Source of the DNA: Xanthobacteraceae bacterium | GTDB lineage: Bacteria; Pseudomonadota; Alphaproteobacteria; Rhizobiales; Xanthobacteraceae | Length of the DNA: 64,000 nucleotides | Assembly: GCA_029266425.1 (NCBI GenBank) | Contig: JAQSWY010000016.1 | Span: 42,452-106,451 of the forward strand | Reading direction: 5' to 3' | Shown here: one piece after another, positions 1-7,639 of the stretch | Position numbering within the stretch: the stretch's first letter is position 1 | Layout of the letters: every line of letters begins with the position of its first letter | Notes under the pieces: generated by a model | Database searches by the model: none | Told to the model about the DNA's origin: nothing | What the model saw: the letters and a program-made list of their open reading frames with translations, nothing else | Program-made: the position numbers and the translations under genes

Positions 1-605
1 GCCGCGCCGGCCTCCTTGACCTCCTCGACGCCCTTGATCTCCTCGACGCCGACATTGAGCAGGCCGACGCTCGGCCGATCGATGTCGAACACGATGCGGG
101 CCATGGCGGCGCCCATCACCGCCATGTCGACCAGATGCTGGGCGGTGGCGCCGATCGAGGCCCCGACATCGAGCACCACGCTCTCGCCGCGCATGGTCGG
201 CCACAGGCAGGCAATGGCCGGGCGGCTGATGCCGGCCATGGTCTTGAGATTGACCTTGGCCATCGCCATCAGCGCGCCGGTATTGCCCGCAGAGACCGCG
301 CAATCGGCCTGGCCGGTGTGCACCGCGTCGATCGCCTTCCACATCGAGGAGACGCGCCGGCCGCGCCGGAGCGCCTGGCTCGGCTTGTCGTCCATGCGCA
401 CCACGACGTCGGTATGGATCACCTCGCTGGCCGCGGCGAGCTTCGGGCGCGCCGCCAGAAGCCGATCGATGCGCGCCTTGTCGCCGAACAGCAGGTAACG
501 GATGTCGGGGTGACGCGTCAGCGCGATCTCGGCACCGGGAATGACGACCTCCGGACCATGATCCCCACCCATGACGTCGAGCGCGATGCGGACGAGCGAT
601 GACAT
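1..605 (-). CDS. plsX: Phosphate acyltransferase PlsX (3' part beyond the window edge)
   Basis: Makes acyl-phosphate from acyl-ACP, the first step of membrane phospholipid synthesis via PlsX/PlsY; peripheral membrane enzyme. Reading the minus strand from the ATG at 605 gives [18 protein letters not shown], the typical PlsX N-terminus, followed by the conserved [12 protein letters not shown] segment and a [18 protein letters not shown] segment. About 201 of the usual ~350 codons are inside the window; the rest runs off position 1, so the frame is open at the edge and not broken. It is the last visible gene of the block CBP3 chaperone, DUF177, plsX, an order common in Hyphomicrobiales where fabH and ihfA often follow. 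The 188 bases between it and the DUF177 gene hold nothing I recognise. Confidence 0.95.
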   Translation of the reverse strand, partial: MSSLVRIALDVMGGDHGPEVVIPGAEIALTRHPDIRYLLFGDKARIDRLLAARPKLAAASEVIHTDVVVRMDDKPSQALRRGRRVSSMWKAIDAVHTGQADCAVSAGNTGALMAMAKVNLKTMAGISRPAIACLWPTMRGESVVLDVGASIGATAQHLVDMAVMGAAMARIVFDIDRPSVGLLNVGVEEIKGVEEVKEAGA

Positions 606-793
606 AAGGCGCTTCGAATTCCTGGTCGGTCCAAGGGAAAGGCGGATAAGAGGCCGGCACGTCAAAGGGATCGGCACGAGGGGCGTTGCCCGGCGAGCGC
701 CGTCACGATGGCGGTCGGCGCGCGGCGCTCACGGATGCCTCAAGCGCGGGGCCGTGACAATAGCCTCCCACACCGGCACGGTAATTGAGCCGC

Positions 794-1345
794 TCATTCC
801 TCACCGCTCGGGCGGTCCTTGCGCAGCCGCGACAGCGCGCTGAAGGGCGAATCGTCCTCGGCGCCCGGCGTAGGCGGCATCTCAAACGCCGCCCCGGGTT
901 TGCGCGGATAGGGATCGATACCGAGCGCGAGGAATTCGCCGACCACTGCGCCGATATCGACCACGCCGTTGATCAGCGGATCCGGCAATTCCTCCGCTCC
1001 CATCTCGATCTCGGCACCGGGTCGCACCTCGGGAAGCCGATCCTCGGGGACGAAATGCATCTCGATCTCCTCCGAAACCGGCACATCGAACGCTTCGAGC
1101 GTCGCGACGCAGGTCTGCCGGATCGTGGCCTCGACATGGCCGCCGACCTTCACGCCGCCGCGCCCGTCCGGGGTGAGCGTGACGCTGGCCTTGAGCGCGG
1201 GGATGGCGACGATGTCGAACTCCTTCGCCAGCGCCGCGCGCGCTGCCTCGTCAGGGGCGACACGGAAGGTCGCACCGTCCTCCGGCAGATGCGCCACCAC
1301 GACGGGCTGGCTGAGCGGCGAGGTAGCAGGCGCGTTGTCGGTCAT
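794..1345 (-). CDS. DUF177 (YceD-like) protein
   Basis: A 183-residue protein of the DUF177/YceD family, which in many bacteria sits next to rpmF and plsX and has been linked to 23S rRNA/ribosome metabolism in some lineages. Visible features are the central segment with a single conserved Cys (IRQTCVATLEAFDVPV) and the acidic stretch EEIEMHFVPE, both typical of the family. Its ATG overlaps the TGA of the upstream chaperone gene (ATGA at 1342-1345), so the two are translationally coupled, and plsX follows downstream. No rpmF lies beside it here, as is usual in Alphaproteobacteria. The family call is firm; the molecular function is not established by the sequence. Confidence 0.88.
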   Translation of the reverse strand: MTDNAPATSPLSQPVVVAHLPEDGATFRVAPDEAARAALAKEFDIVAIPALKASVTLTPDGRGGVKVGGHVEATIRQTCVATLEAFDVPVSEEIEMHFVPEDRLPEVRPGAEIEMGAEELPDPLINGVVDIGAVVGEFLALGIDPYPRKPGAAFEMPPTPGAEDDSPFSALSRLRKDRPSGEE

Positions 1346-1902
1346 GGCGTGATCTCGGCAATAGGTGCCGGCGTAGCGGCGGGAAAGGCAATCTCGCCGG
1401 CGGCGAGGCGGTCAAAGGACTGGGTCGCGAGCGTGGCCGTGAGGTTGCGCACATAAGAGGCGAGACGGCGCGCCTCCCCGGCCCTTGCGGCATCGGAACC
1501 ATAGACGTTGCGCATGAGGGCGTCCTCGAGCGCGGCATTGTCGTCCGCCGCCAGCGCGGCGTCATAGACGCCGGCGCGGCCATAGAAGGCTTCGGCGACG
1601 CGCTTCATCTTCTTCGGCACGGTGAGGTCGCCGACGCCCATCTCCCGCAGGTTCGAATCCATGTCGCGGCAGAATTCATCGAACACGTGCTGGCCGAGAG
1701 TACGGCGCTCCTCCGGCTCGCCCTTCAGCCGGTGGAAGAGTGCGAAGGCGTGCACCAGGATCATCTCGAAGCGCCCGGCAATGGTGTCCGGGACCGCGAA
1801 ATCCGTAAAGAACGCCGGATCACGGGACTGCGCCACGATCGCGCCATAGAGGCGCTCAATGGTCGCGCGTCCGTCGTCTCGGCGGAAAAAGCGCAGAATC
1901 AT
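1342..1902 (-). CDS. Ubiquinol-cytochrome c chaperone family protein (CBP3-like)
   Basis: A 186-residue homologue of mitochondrial CBP3, which assists assembly of the cytochrome bc1 complex. The open frame extends upstream to 2328, but that extension is arginine-rich non-coding-like sequence; the protein proper starts at the ATG at 1902 (MILRFFRRDD). Diagnostic segments are FALFHRLKGE, LGQHVFDEFCRDMDSNLREMGVGD (quoted only in part as FDEFCRDMDSNLREMGVGD) and the MKRVAEAFYGRAGVYD motif, all characteristic of this family. It is the first gene of the block running to plsX and is transcribed divergently from bamE, with the promoters of both in 1903-2194. Role in bc1 biogenesis is inferred from family. 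Confidence 0.9.
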   Translation of the reverse strand: MILRFFRRDDGRATIERLYGAIVAQSRDPAFFTDFAVPDTIAGRFEMILVHAFALFHRLKGEPEERRTLGQHVFDEFCRDMDSNLREMGVGDLTVPKKMKRVAEAFYGRAGVYDAALAADDNAALEDALMRNVYGSDAARAGEARRLASYVRNLTATLATQSFDRLAAGEIAFPAATPAPIAEITP

Positions 1903-2194
1903 GTTCGTCTGGTGCCCGATGCTTGCCGGCCGCATGGCCCTTCCGACTGGAATGGGCGGGTTAGCGCGGTCGGTCGAGGGTGGCAAGGAGAATGCGGTCG
2001 GCACCGGCCCGACAAAGCCCCGTGAATGCGGCATGGCTTTGGCAGGGACGGTAACGATCAACCGGATGGGGACATCCGTGGGCAAAATAGCTGCCCGAGC
2101 ACAATGGGTTGGAGCATGTTGTTCGCGCCGGGCCTTCAACCTGAGCGGAACTTGCTCTAAAGGGGAACAGGTCGGGGTAATGGAGTGCTTGCCT

Positions 2195-2719
2195 ATGATG
2201 TCTGAGCCGACGACGCTCACCGCCCGCCGGCGCGGCCTCGGCCTTGCTGCATGCCTTCTGGTCGCCCTCGGCTCCTCGGCTTGCTCAAACGCGCCGCTTC
2301 CGACCGCGAGCCTCGGCCTGCCGCGCACGCCGACCGGCTTCGTGACAGAGCGGCAGCGCGGTTATGTCGCCACCGAGGGCGCGCTGGAACAGATTCCGGT
2401 GGGTTCGAGCCAGGAGCAGGTGCTGCTGGTGCTCGGCACGCCCTCCACCGTCGCCACCGTGGACGGCGAGGTATTTTACTACATCTCGCAGAAGACCAAG
2501 AAGGTGATGTTCCTGAAGCCCGAGGTGGTCGACCAACGCGTCCTCGCCGTCTATTTCGACAAGAAGGACAAGCGCGTCACCCGCATCGGCGACTATGGGC
2601 TCAAGGACGGCAAGGTGTTCGATTTCGTCTCGCGCACCACCCCGACGGGTGGGCAGGAAATGTCCCTGCTCGGCCAGCTCCTGACCGCCAGCGACTTCAA
2701 TCCCGGCATCGGCATGTAA
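2195..2719 (+). CDS. bamE: Outer membrane assembly lipoprotein BamE
   Basis: Small lipoprotein subunit of the BAM complex that inserts beta-barrel proteins into the outer membrane. The 174-residue product has a signal peptide ending in a lipobox (LGSSAC), then the SmpA/OmlA fold: the EQIPVGSSQEQVLLVLGTPS helix-loop segment, the FYYISQKTKKVMF strand and VLAVYFDKKDKRV. I chose the ATG at 2195, which has GGAG nine bases upstream; the ATG at 2180 in the same frame (adding five residues) is a possible alternative. Divergent from the bc1 chaperone gene, an arrangement conserved in Hyphomicrobiales. A GC-rich hairpin follows the stop codon. Confidence 0.93.
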   Translation: MMSEPTTLTARRRGLGLAACLLVALGSSACSNAPLPTASLGLPRTPTGFVTERQRGYVATEGALEQIPVGSSQEQVLLVLGTPSTVATVDGEVFYYISQKTKKVMFLKPEVVDQRVLAVYFDKKDKRVTRIGDYGLKDGKVFDFVSRTTPTGGQEMSLLGQLLTASDFNPGIGM

Positions 2720-2724
2720 TTTCG

Positions 2725-2753
2725 GGCGGGCGAGCCTCACGGCGACGCCCGCC
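2725..2753. terminator. GC-rich hairpin between convergent bamE and binding-protein gene
   Basis: GGCGGGC (2725-2731) can pair with GCCCGCC (2747-2753) around a 15-base loop. It lies in the 41-base gap between two convergent stop codons. There is no T-tract, so it is only a candidate transcription stop. Confidence 0.35.
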
Positions 2754-2760
2754 GTCCCTT

Positions 2761-3837
2761 CTAGGGCGCGCTCTGGATCATCGACTGGGTCCAGTCGTCG
2801 AGAAAGCGCTTCCGGCGCGCGGCGTCCTGAACCGCAAGCAGCGTCGGCCCCACGGCAATGGGACGCGCTATTCCGGAGGTCACGACGTTCGGACCCTCGA
2901 TGCCGCCGGGCGTAGTGCCATCCGAACCGAAGAAGAACGATTGTGCCTGCCCCACGGATTGCCCACGCGCCGACAGGAGATAGTCCAGGAAACGGGCCGC
3001 CGCAGCCGGCTCGTTGCTGTGCGTGGGCACCATCGCCCCCCTGCTGAGAACCAGCGTGTAATCCGCCGGCATGACGATGCCGAGCGGCTCGCCGCGCCGG
3101 ACACGCTCGTACGCGTATGATCCGAGCATGTTATAGCCGATCAGCAGCCTTCCGGCGGCGAGTTCGTCGAGAATTTCCGAGGTGCAGCACCGGACGACGA
3201 CCTGCGCCCGGCCCAGGCTTTCCAGAAGGCGGCCATAGGTAGTCGTCGTCTGCCGCGCGTCGTTGAACGCCAGCAGGTAGCCGATGCCGGACATCCGGAT
3301 GTCGTAGGTGCCGACCTTGCCGCGGTAGGTTATCGCTTCGCGCCTCAGCAGCTCCGCGAGCTCGAGATGCGTGCGCGGCACGTCTCCGGCGGGAACGCTG
3401 TCGCGATTGTAGACCATGACGATCGGCTCATAGGTGAAGCCGAAGACCTCGTCGCGCCAGTTGGCCCACCGCGCAGCGCGCGTGAGGTTCGGTCCGTCGA
3501 CCCGCTGCGCACAGCCGTCATTGGCGAGCTTGACGAGTTGATCGACCGACGAGGAGAGATAGATGTCGCCGAGCGGACGACCCTGCGCGCACGCCTTGGC
3601 CGCAGCGGCGAAGAGGTCATTCGTCACATACTCCACCATCTCGATGGCGGTGCCCGGCGACATCTGCTGGAAATCGGAAATCAGCGGCGCGACCGCATAC
3701 AGGTCGGTCGCCGCATGTATGGACAGCGTCTCGGTCTGGGCGGCCGGCGATGGAAACCGCGTGACCGACTGCGCAAACGCGCACGGCGCGCCGGTGACGA
3801 TAAGGGCCAGTGCGGCGAGTGCCATGTATCGCCTCAT
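2761..3837 (-). CDS. Periplasmic substrate-binding protein coupled to the TctDE two-component system
   Basis: A 358-residue exported protein with a signal peptide (cleavage plausible after CAFA) and the fold of ABC-type Fe3+/phosphonate-like type II binding proteins: DIYLSSSVDQLVKLANDG, FGFTYEPIVMVYNRD, GKVGTYD, IGYNMLGSYAYE and LDYLLSARGQ segments. There is no permease or ATPase gene nearby. Its ATG overlaps the stop of the histidine kinase gene (ATGA at 3834-3837), so it is translated together with the kinase. Binding proteins placed like this, downstream of tctD-tctE and divergent from tctCBA, plausibly act as an auxiliary periplasmic sensor rather than as a transporter component; that role is inference. 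The ligand is unknown. Confidence 0.8.
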   Translation of the reverse strand: MRRYMALAALALIVTGAPCAFAQSVTRFPSPAAQTETLSIHAATDLYAVAPLISDFQQMSPGTAIEMVEYVTNDLFAAAAKACAQGRPLGDIYLSSSVDQLVKLANDGCAQRVDGPNLTRAARWANWRDEVFGFTYEPIVMVYNRDSVPAGDVPRTHLELAELLRREAITYRGKVGTYDIRMSGIGYLLAFNDARQTTTTYGRLLESLGRAQVVVRCCTSEILDELAAGRLLIGYNMLGSYAYERVRRGEPLGIVMPADYTLVLSRGAMVPTHSNEPAAAARFLDYLLSARGQSVGQAQSFFFGSDGTTPGGIEGPNVVTSGIARPIAVGPTLLAVQDAARRKRFLDDWTQSMIQSAP

Positions 3838-5222
3838 GAACGGTCCATCGCCTCCTCAATGACTGACATCGCCACGACGAAGCCGCCGGCTTCACCGCTC
3901 GAGAATGCAAGTTCGCCGCCATGCCCGGCGGCGACCTCCGCCGCGATGGAGAGGCCCAGGCCAGATCCCTTGCCGTCCGACGACGGCGCTCCGAACCGCT
4001 GCACCACACGTGACCATTGGTCCGGCGGGATGCCCGCTCCGTCGTCCTCGACCTCGATGACGGCCATGCCCTGCCCGCTCGAAAGCCGTACCTGGATCGT
4101 GGACGGGGCGCCGTGACGCACGGCGTTGTCGAGTATGTTCTTGATGGCTTCGGCCAGATTGACCGGATCGCCCATGATCAGCACGGGCTCTGGCGGTGAA
4201 TGCAGCGTGACCAGGATATCCCGTTCGAGCGTGTCCGGAATCGCCTCGTCCAGGGCGCGGCGGATGAGCTCGGTGAGATCCACGCGTGAGCTCGCCACCG
4301 CCCGCTCGCGATGAGCGACCATTGCGTGGCTGAGCAATTGATTGGCGAGACGGGAAAGCTGGCCAGTGCGGATGCGGATGCGATCGAGATGCTTCCGGGC
4401 TTCCGGGCCGACATCGTCATTGGAGAGCAGGTCGACCTGCCCGTTCAAGGCTGCCAGCGGCGTCCGCAACTGGTGCGCAGCATCCGCTATGAACTGCTGC
4501 ATCAGTTCGACGCGACCTCGCAGCCTCTCGATGAAATGGTTGATCTCGGTAACGAAAGGCGCGAGCTCGCGCGGTGCCGGGACGCTGACCAGGGTCAAAT
4601 CCAGAGGGTCGCGTTGCCGGATCGCCGCTTCAAGCCGCCCGATCGGCGCCAAGGCGCGGCGTACCGCAAAGATCGTCCCGCCGATCGCGATCGCTCCCAT
4701 CACCCCGACCAGAATGAGCGAGCGAAGCGTCAGTTCACGCGCGAGCGCTCTTCGCGCATCGACGGTCTGGGCGACGATGACAACGGCATCACCGCGCATT
4801 TGCGGGTCGTCGAAGCGACGCGAAACGCGCGCCACGCGGACGATCTCTCCGTCATAGGAGCCATTTGCGACCATGCCCTTGTCGGCAGTTTCCAGGCGTT
4901 GGCGGGGATCGGAAAGACCCGGATATCCGGTCATCGTCGCCCCCGCCGGATCGAGAACCCGATAGAAGATCCGGTCCCGGTCCGACAAGGCGAGAAGCTC
5001 GAAGGCGGAAACCGGCAATTCGATCTCCGGCTTGCCGTCCTGGACGGTTATGGCGTCCGCAATCTGATAGGCGGCACCGAGCAGGAGCCGGTCATAGGCC
5101 TCGTCGGCCGCCTGCCGTGCCGAATACCAGGCAGCGGTCATGAGCACCGCCGCGCCGAAGGTCAGGACGAGCGAGATGAGGACGAACAGGCGGATGAAGA
5201 GGGAGGGCTCACGCCTCGCCAT
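3834..5222 (-). CDS. tctE: Sensor histidine kinase of the TctE type
   Basis: Membrane sensor kinase of 462 residues. It has an N-terminal transmembrane helix (about residues 12-32), a periplasmic region of roughly 130 residues resembling the two-component sensor kinase N-terminal domain, a second transmembrane helix near 168-188, then the dimerisation domain with the phospho-acceptor His250 in AAHQLRTPLAAL. The ATPase domain shows the N box (AIKNILDNAVRHG), G1 box (VEDDGAGIPPDQW) and G2 box (GSGLGLSI). It overlaps the response regulator gene by 14 bases upstream and the binding-protein gene by four bases downstream, forming a three-gene operon. It presumably controls the divergent tctCBA genes in response to a tricarboxylate or related acid. 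Confidence 0.9.
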   Translation of the reverse strand: MARREPSLFIRLFVLISLVLTFGAAVLMTAAWYSARQAADEAYDRLLLGAAYQIADAITVQDGKPEIELPVSAFELLALSDRDRIFYRVLDPAGATMTGYPGLSDPRQRLETADKGMVANGSYDGEIVRVARVSRRFDDPQMRGDAVVIVAQTVDARRALARELTLRSLILVGVMGAIAIGGTIFAVRRALAPIGRLEAAIRQRDPLDLTLVSVPAPRELAPFVTEINHFIERLRGRVELMQQFIADAAHQLRTPLAALNGQVDLLSNDDVGPEARKHLDRIRIRTGQLSRLANQLLSHAMVAHRERAVASSRVDLTELIRRALDEAIPDTLERDILVTLHSPPEPVLIMGDPVNLAEAIKNILDNAVRHGAPSTIQVRLSSGQGMAVIEVEDDGAGIPPDQWSRVVQRFGAPSSDGKGSGLGLSIAAEVAAGHGGELAFSSGEAGGFVVAMSVIEEAMDRS

Positions 5223-5883
5223 CTGTCACCATCTGATAGCCAAAGCCGCGCACCGTGACGATCTGCGAGCGGGCGCCCTCGAGCTTGCGGCGCAGGCGGG
5301 CGACATAGAGCTCCACCGCATTCGGTCCCGGGGCTTCATCGTGCCCGAACATGCGATCGAGGAGCTCGTCCTTCGCGAAGACCCGCCCGGGCCTCGATGA
5401 CAGGATTTCGAGAAGCGTGAGTTCACGCCGCTTCAGATGCACCTCGCAGTCGCCGACGCGCACCATGCGCGTCAGTCGATCGATGCTGATGTCGCCGCAG
5501 CGCAGGATGTTGGTCGCCTCTCCGCCATTGCGGCGCATCAGCGCCCGTACCCGCGCCTCAAGTTCCCGGAAGTCGAACGGCTTGACCAGATAGTCGTCCG
5601 CTCCGATGTCGAGTGCGTCGACGCGATCCTCTACCCGCGAGCGCGCCGTGAGCACGAGCACCGGCGTGGCGCAGCCGCGGCTGCGCAGGCGCGACAGGAT
5701 GCTGAAGCCATCCAGGCCGGGCAGCATGACATCGAGGATGACCAGGTCGTAGGAGGTGCCGCTCAGCACGTCCAAGCCCGCCCTACCATCGAGCTCCCAG
5801 TCGACCGCGTGACCGATCCTCGCCAGGCGCCCGACGATGGCCTCCCCGACGTCCTTTGTATCTTCGACCAGAAGTATGCGCAT
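5209..5883 (-). CDS. tctD: OmpR-family response regulator of the TctD type
   Basis: A 224-residue DNA-binding response regulator. The receiver domain begins MRILLVEDTKDVGEA and carries the phosphorylatable Asp51 (VILDVMLPGLDGF) and the conserved Lys of LVKPFDF. The C-terminal winged helix has LKRRELTLLEILSSRPGRVF and the VELYVARLRRKLEG recognition helix. The ATG at 5883 gives the canonical receiver start; a longer start at 5895 only adds MPRS. It is the first gene of the tctD-tctE-binding protein operon and is divergent from tctC, so the intergenic region 5884-6112 should hold both promoters and its binding site, although I could not pick out a convincing operator. Confidence 0.92.
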   Translation of the reverse strand: MRILLVEDTKDVGEAIVGRLARIGHAVDWELDGRAGLDVLSGTSYDLVILDVMLPGLDGFSILSRLRSRGCATPVLVLTARSRVEDRVDALDIGADDYLVKPFDFRELEARVRALMRRNGGEATNILRCGDISIDRLTRMVRVGDCEVHLKRRELTLLEILSSRPGRVFAKDELLDRMFGHDEAPGPNAVELYVARLRRKLEGARSQIVTVRGFGYQMVTDGEA

Positions 5884-6112
5884 GGATCTCGGCAAAGCTC
5901 ACGCCGTCACGCAAGACAGCTCAATGACAGGAATAGACCTTAGCAAAGATGCCCGAACGCCGCGAAGACGGTGATGCAAATATTGGAGGAACGCCAATGG
6001 AGCGTGGCCCTGGCCACCGCTCGACCTCCCGACTTTGTGGCAACGCCGGCGTGAACACGCACCAGCAGATGGTGCGGGACGAAACTCGACCGAGTTCTGG
6101 AGGGAGAAACCC

Positions 6113-7084
6113 ATGAATGCGTATCTGACACGATTTGCCGTCGCCGGGCTGGTGGGCGCCATGCTGACAGGCGCAGCCCTTGCACTGCCGGAACGGACGG
6201 AATGCCTTGCGGGCGCCAAGCCCGGCGGTGGCTTCGACGTGACCTGCCGGCTGGCGGCCAACTCCCTGCTGGCGGCCAAGCTCATCGAGCGGCCGATGAC
6301 GGTGACCTACATGGAAGGCGGCGTCGGGGCCATCGCCTACAACCACGTCGTCGGCAAACGATCCGGCGATCCCGGTCTCATTGTCGCCGCCTCCACCGGG
6401 TCTGCGCTGCTCCTCGCACAAGGCAAGTTCGGCAGCTACGACGAAAACGCCGTGCGGTGGCTCGGAGCGCTCGGCGCGGATTACGGGGTCATCGTCGTCA
6501 ATGCGGATTCGCCCTACAAGACTCTCAAGGAGCTGTCGGACGCCTATGCGGCCAAGCCCACGGACTTCGCCATCGGCGGTGGCGGCGCTGTCGGCAGCCA
6601 GGACTGGATGAAGGCGGCGCTGATCGCCAAGGGCGCGGGGCAAGACCCCAAGAAGATGCGCTATGTCGCCCTCGAAGGTGGTGGCGCGGTGCTCACCTCG
6701 CTCGAAGGCGGGCATATCAAGATCGGCGCCGGCGACGCCTCGGAGATGGTCAAGCACCATCTGGCCGGGAAGGTGCGCATCCTCGCCGTAATGTCGCCCG
6801 AACGCCTGCCCGGCGACCTCGCCAACATTCCGACGACCCGCGAGCAGGGCTATGATTTCGATTGGGTGATCTGGCGCGGCTATTATCTCGGCGCAAAGGT
6901 GAGCGACGTGGACTACGCAGCCTGGGCCGAGAGCTTCAAGAAGCTTGCCGCGACGCCAGAGTTCAAGGCGGAGCTCGCGGCCCGCGGCCTGTTTCCCTAC
7001 ACCGTGATCGGCAGCGAGTTCGACGCCAAGGTGAAGAGCGACGTCCAGCGTTTCAAGGCGCTAGCCAAGGAAGCCGGTCTCTGA
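6113..7084 (+). CDS. tctC: Tripartite tricarboxylate transporter binding protein TctC
   Basis: Periplasmic solute receptor (323 residues) of the TctCBA carrier that imports citrate or related carboxylates. The signal peptide (cleavage likely near ALALPE) is followed by the family hallmarks: CLAGAKPGGGFDVTCRLAA, VTYMEGGVGAIAYNHV, GGGGAVGSQDWMKAALIAK and ILAVMSPERLPG. The ATG at 6113 is preceded by a strong GGAGGGAG ribosome site; the upstream in-frame extension is not needed. It is the first gene of tctCBA and is followed by a hairpin, which fits the usual higher expression of the receptor than of the membrane parts. Substrate specificity cannot be read from the sequence. Confidence 0.93.
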   Translation: MNAYLTRFAVAGLVGAMLTGAALALPERTECLAGAKPGGGFDVTCRLAANSLLAAKLIERPMTVTYMEGGVGAIAYNHVVGKRSGDPGLIVAASTGSALLLAQGKFGSYDENAVRWLGALGADYGVIVVNADSPYKTLKELSDAYAAKPTDFAIGGGGAVGSQDWMKAALIAKGAGQDPKKMRYVALEGGGAVLTSLEGGHIKIGAGDASEMVKHHLAGKVRILAVMSPERLPGDLANIPTTREQGYDFDWVIWRGYYLGAKVSDVDYAAWAESFKKLAATPEFKAELAARGLFPYTVIGSEFDAKVKSDVQRFKALAKEAGL

Positions 7085-7104
7085 TCCGTTCCATCCTCAT
7101 TGGC

Positions 7105-7126
7105 GGCCCCGCTTCCGGGCGGGGCC
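7105..7126 (+). terminator. Intra-operon hairpin between tctC and tctB
   Basis: A perfect 8-bp stem, GGCCCCGC (7105-7112) with GCGGGGCC (7119-7126), loop of six bases, without a T-tract. It lies 21 bases after the tctC stop and 30 bases before tctB. It may stabilise the tctC message or partly stop transcription, lowering tctBA relative to tctC. Confidence 0.5.
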
Positions 7127-7155
7127 ATTCCATCTTCACCTCCCGGGATTGAATC

Positions 7156-7635
7156 ATGAGCTCAGACCTCAGGGCTGCCCCTGGCGCTCGCAGCAATCGC
7201 ATCGCCGCGATCATGCTGCTGGCGCTCAGTCTCCTCTATGGCTTTGCGGGAAGCGGGATCGAGTATGCGTTCTCATCCGATCCGCTCGGACCGCGCGTGT
7301 TCCCCGTCCTGCTGGCGGCGATTCTCGCGCTTCTCTCGCTGATCTACCTGTTCGTCCCCGGCCAGTCGGAGACCTGGCCGCAGGGCACGCTGCTCGTGCG
7401 CTGCATGGCGCTACCCGTGCTGGTGCTGGTGGCGGCGCTGATCCTGGAACCGCTCGGCTTTGCCGCCTCGATGTTCGTCCTGACCGCCGGCGTGGCGCGC
7501 ATTTTCGGCGCCTCCTGGAGGGCCTCGCTCGTCGGCGGCCTGGTGCAGGCGGCGCTCTGGTACTTCGTTTTCGGCTATCTGCTCGAAGTGTATCTGCCGA
7601 CGGGCGAACTCTTCAGTTTGTCCAGCCGAGGCTGA
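7156..7635 (+). CDS. tctB: Tripartite tricarboxylate transporter small membrane protein TctB
   Basis: Small membrane subunit (159 residues) of the TctCBA carrier. Four hydrophobic helices are visible (about residues 17-35, 47-66, 80-100 and 108-150 as a split pair), and the segment DPLGPRVFPVLLAAILALLSL is the family signature (DPLGPRVFPVLLA). It lies between tctC and tctA, with a 4-base gap to tctA, so translation is likely linked. Its exact role in transport is poorly defined even in characterised systems. Confidence 0.92.
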   Translation: MSSDLRAAPGARSNRIAAIMLLALSLLYGFAGSGIEYAFSSDPLGPRVFPVLLAAILALLSLIYLFVPGQSETWPQGTLLVRCMALPVLVLVAALILEPLGFAASMFVLTAGVARIFGASWRASLVGGLVQAALWYFVFGYLLEVYLPTGELFSLSSRG

Positions 7636-7639
7636 CATC

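Noticed and set aside
2764..3120. Long plus-strand frame continuing past bamE
   Set aside because: Overlaps the minus-strand binding protein, no homology, wrong composition.
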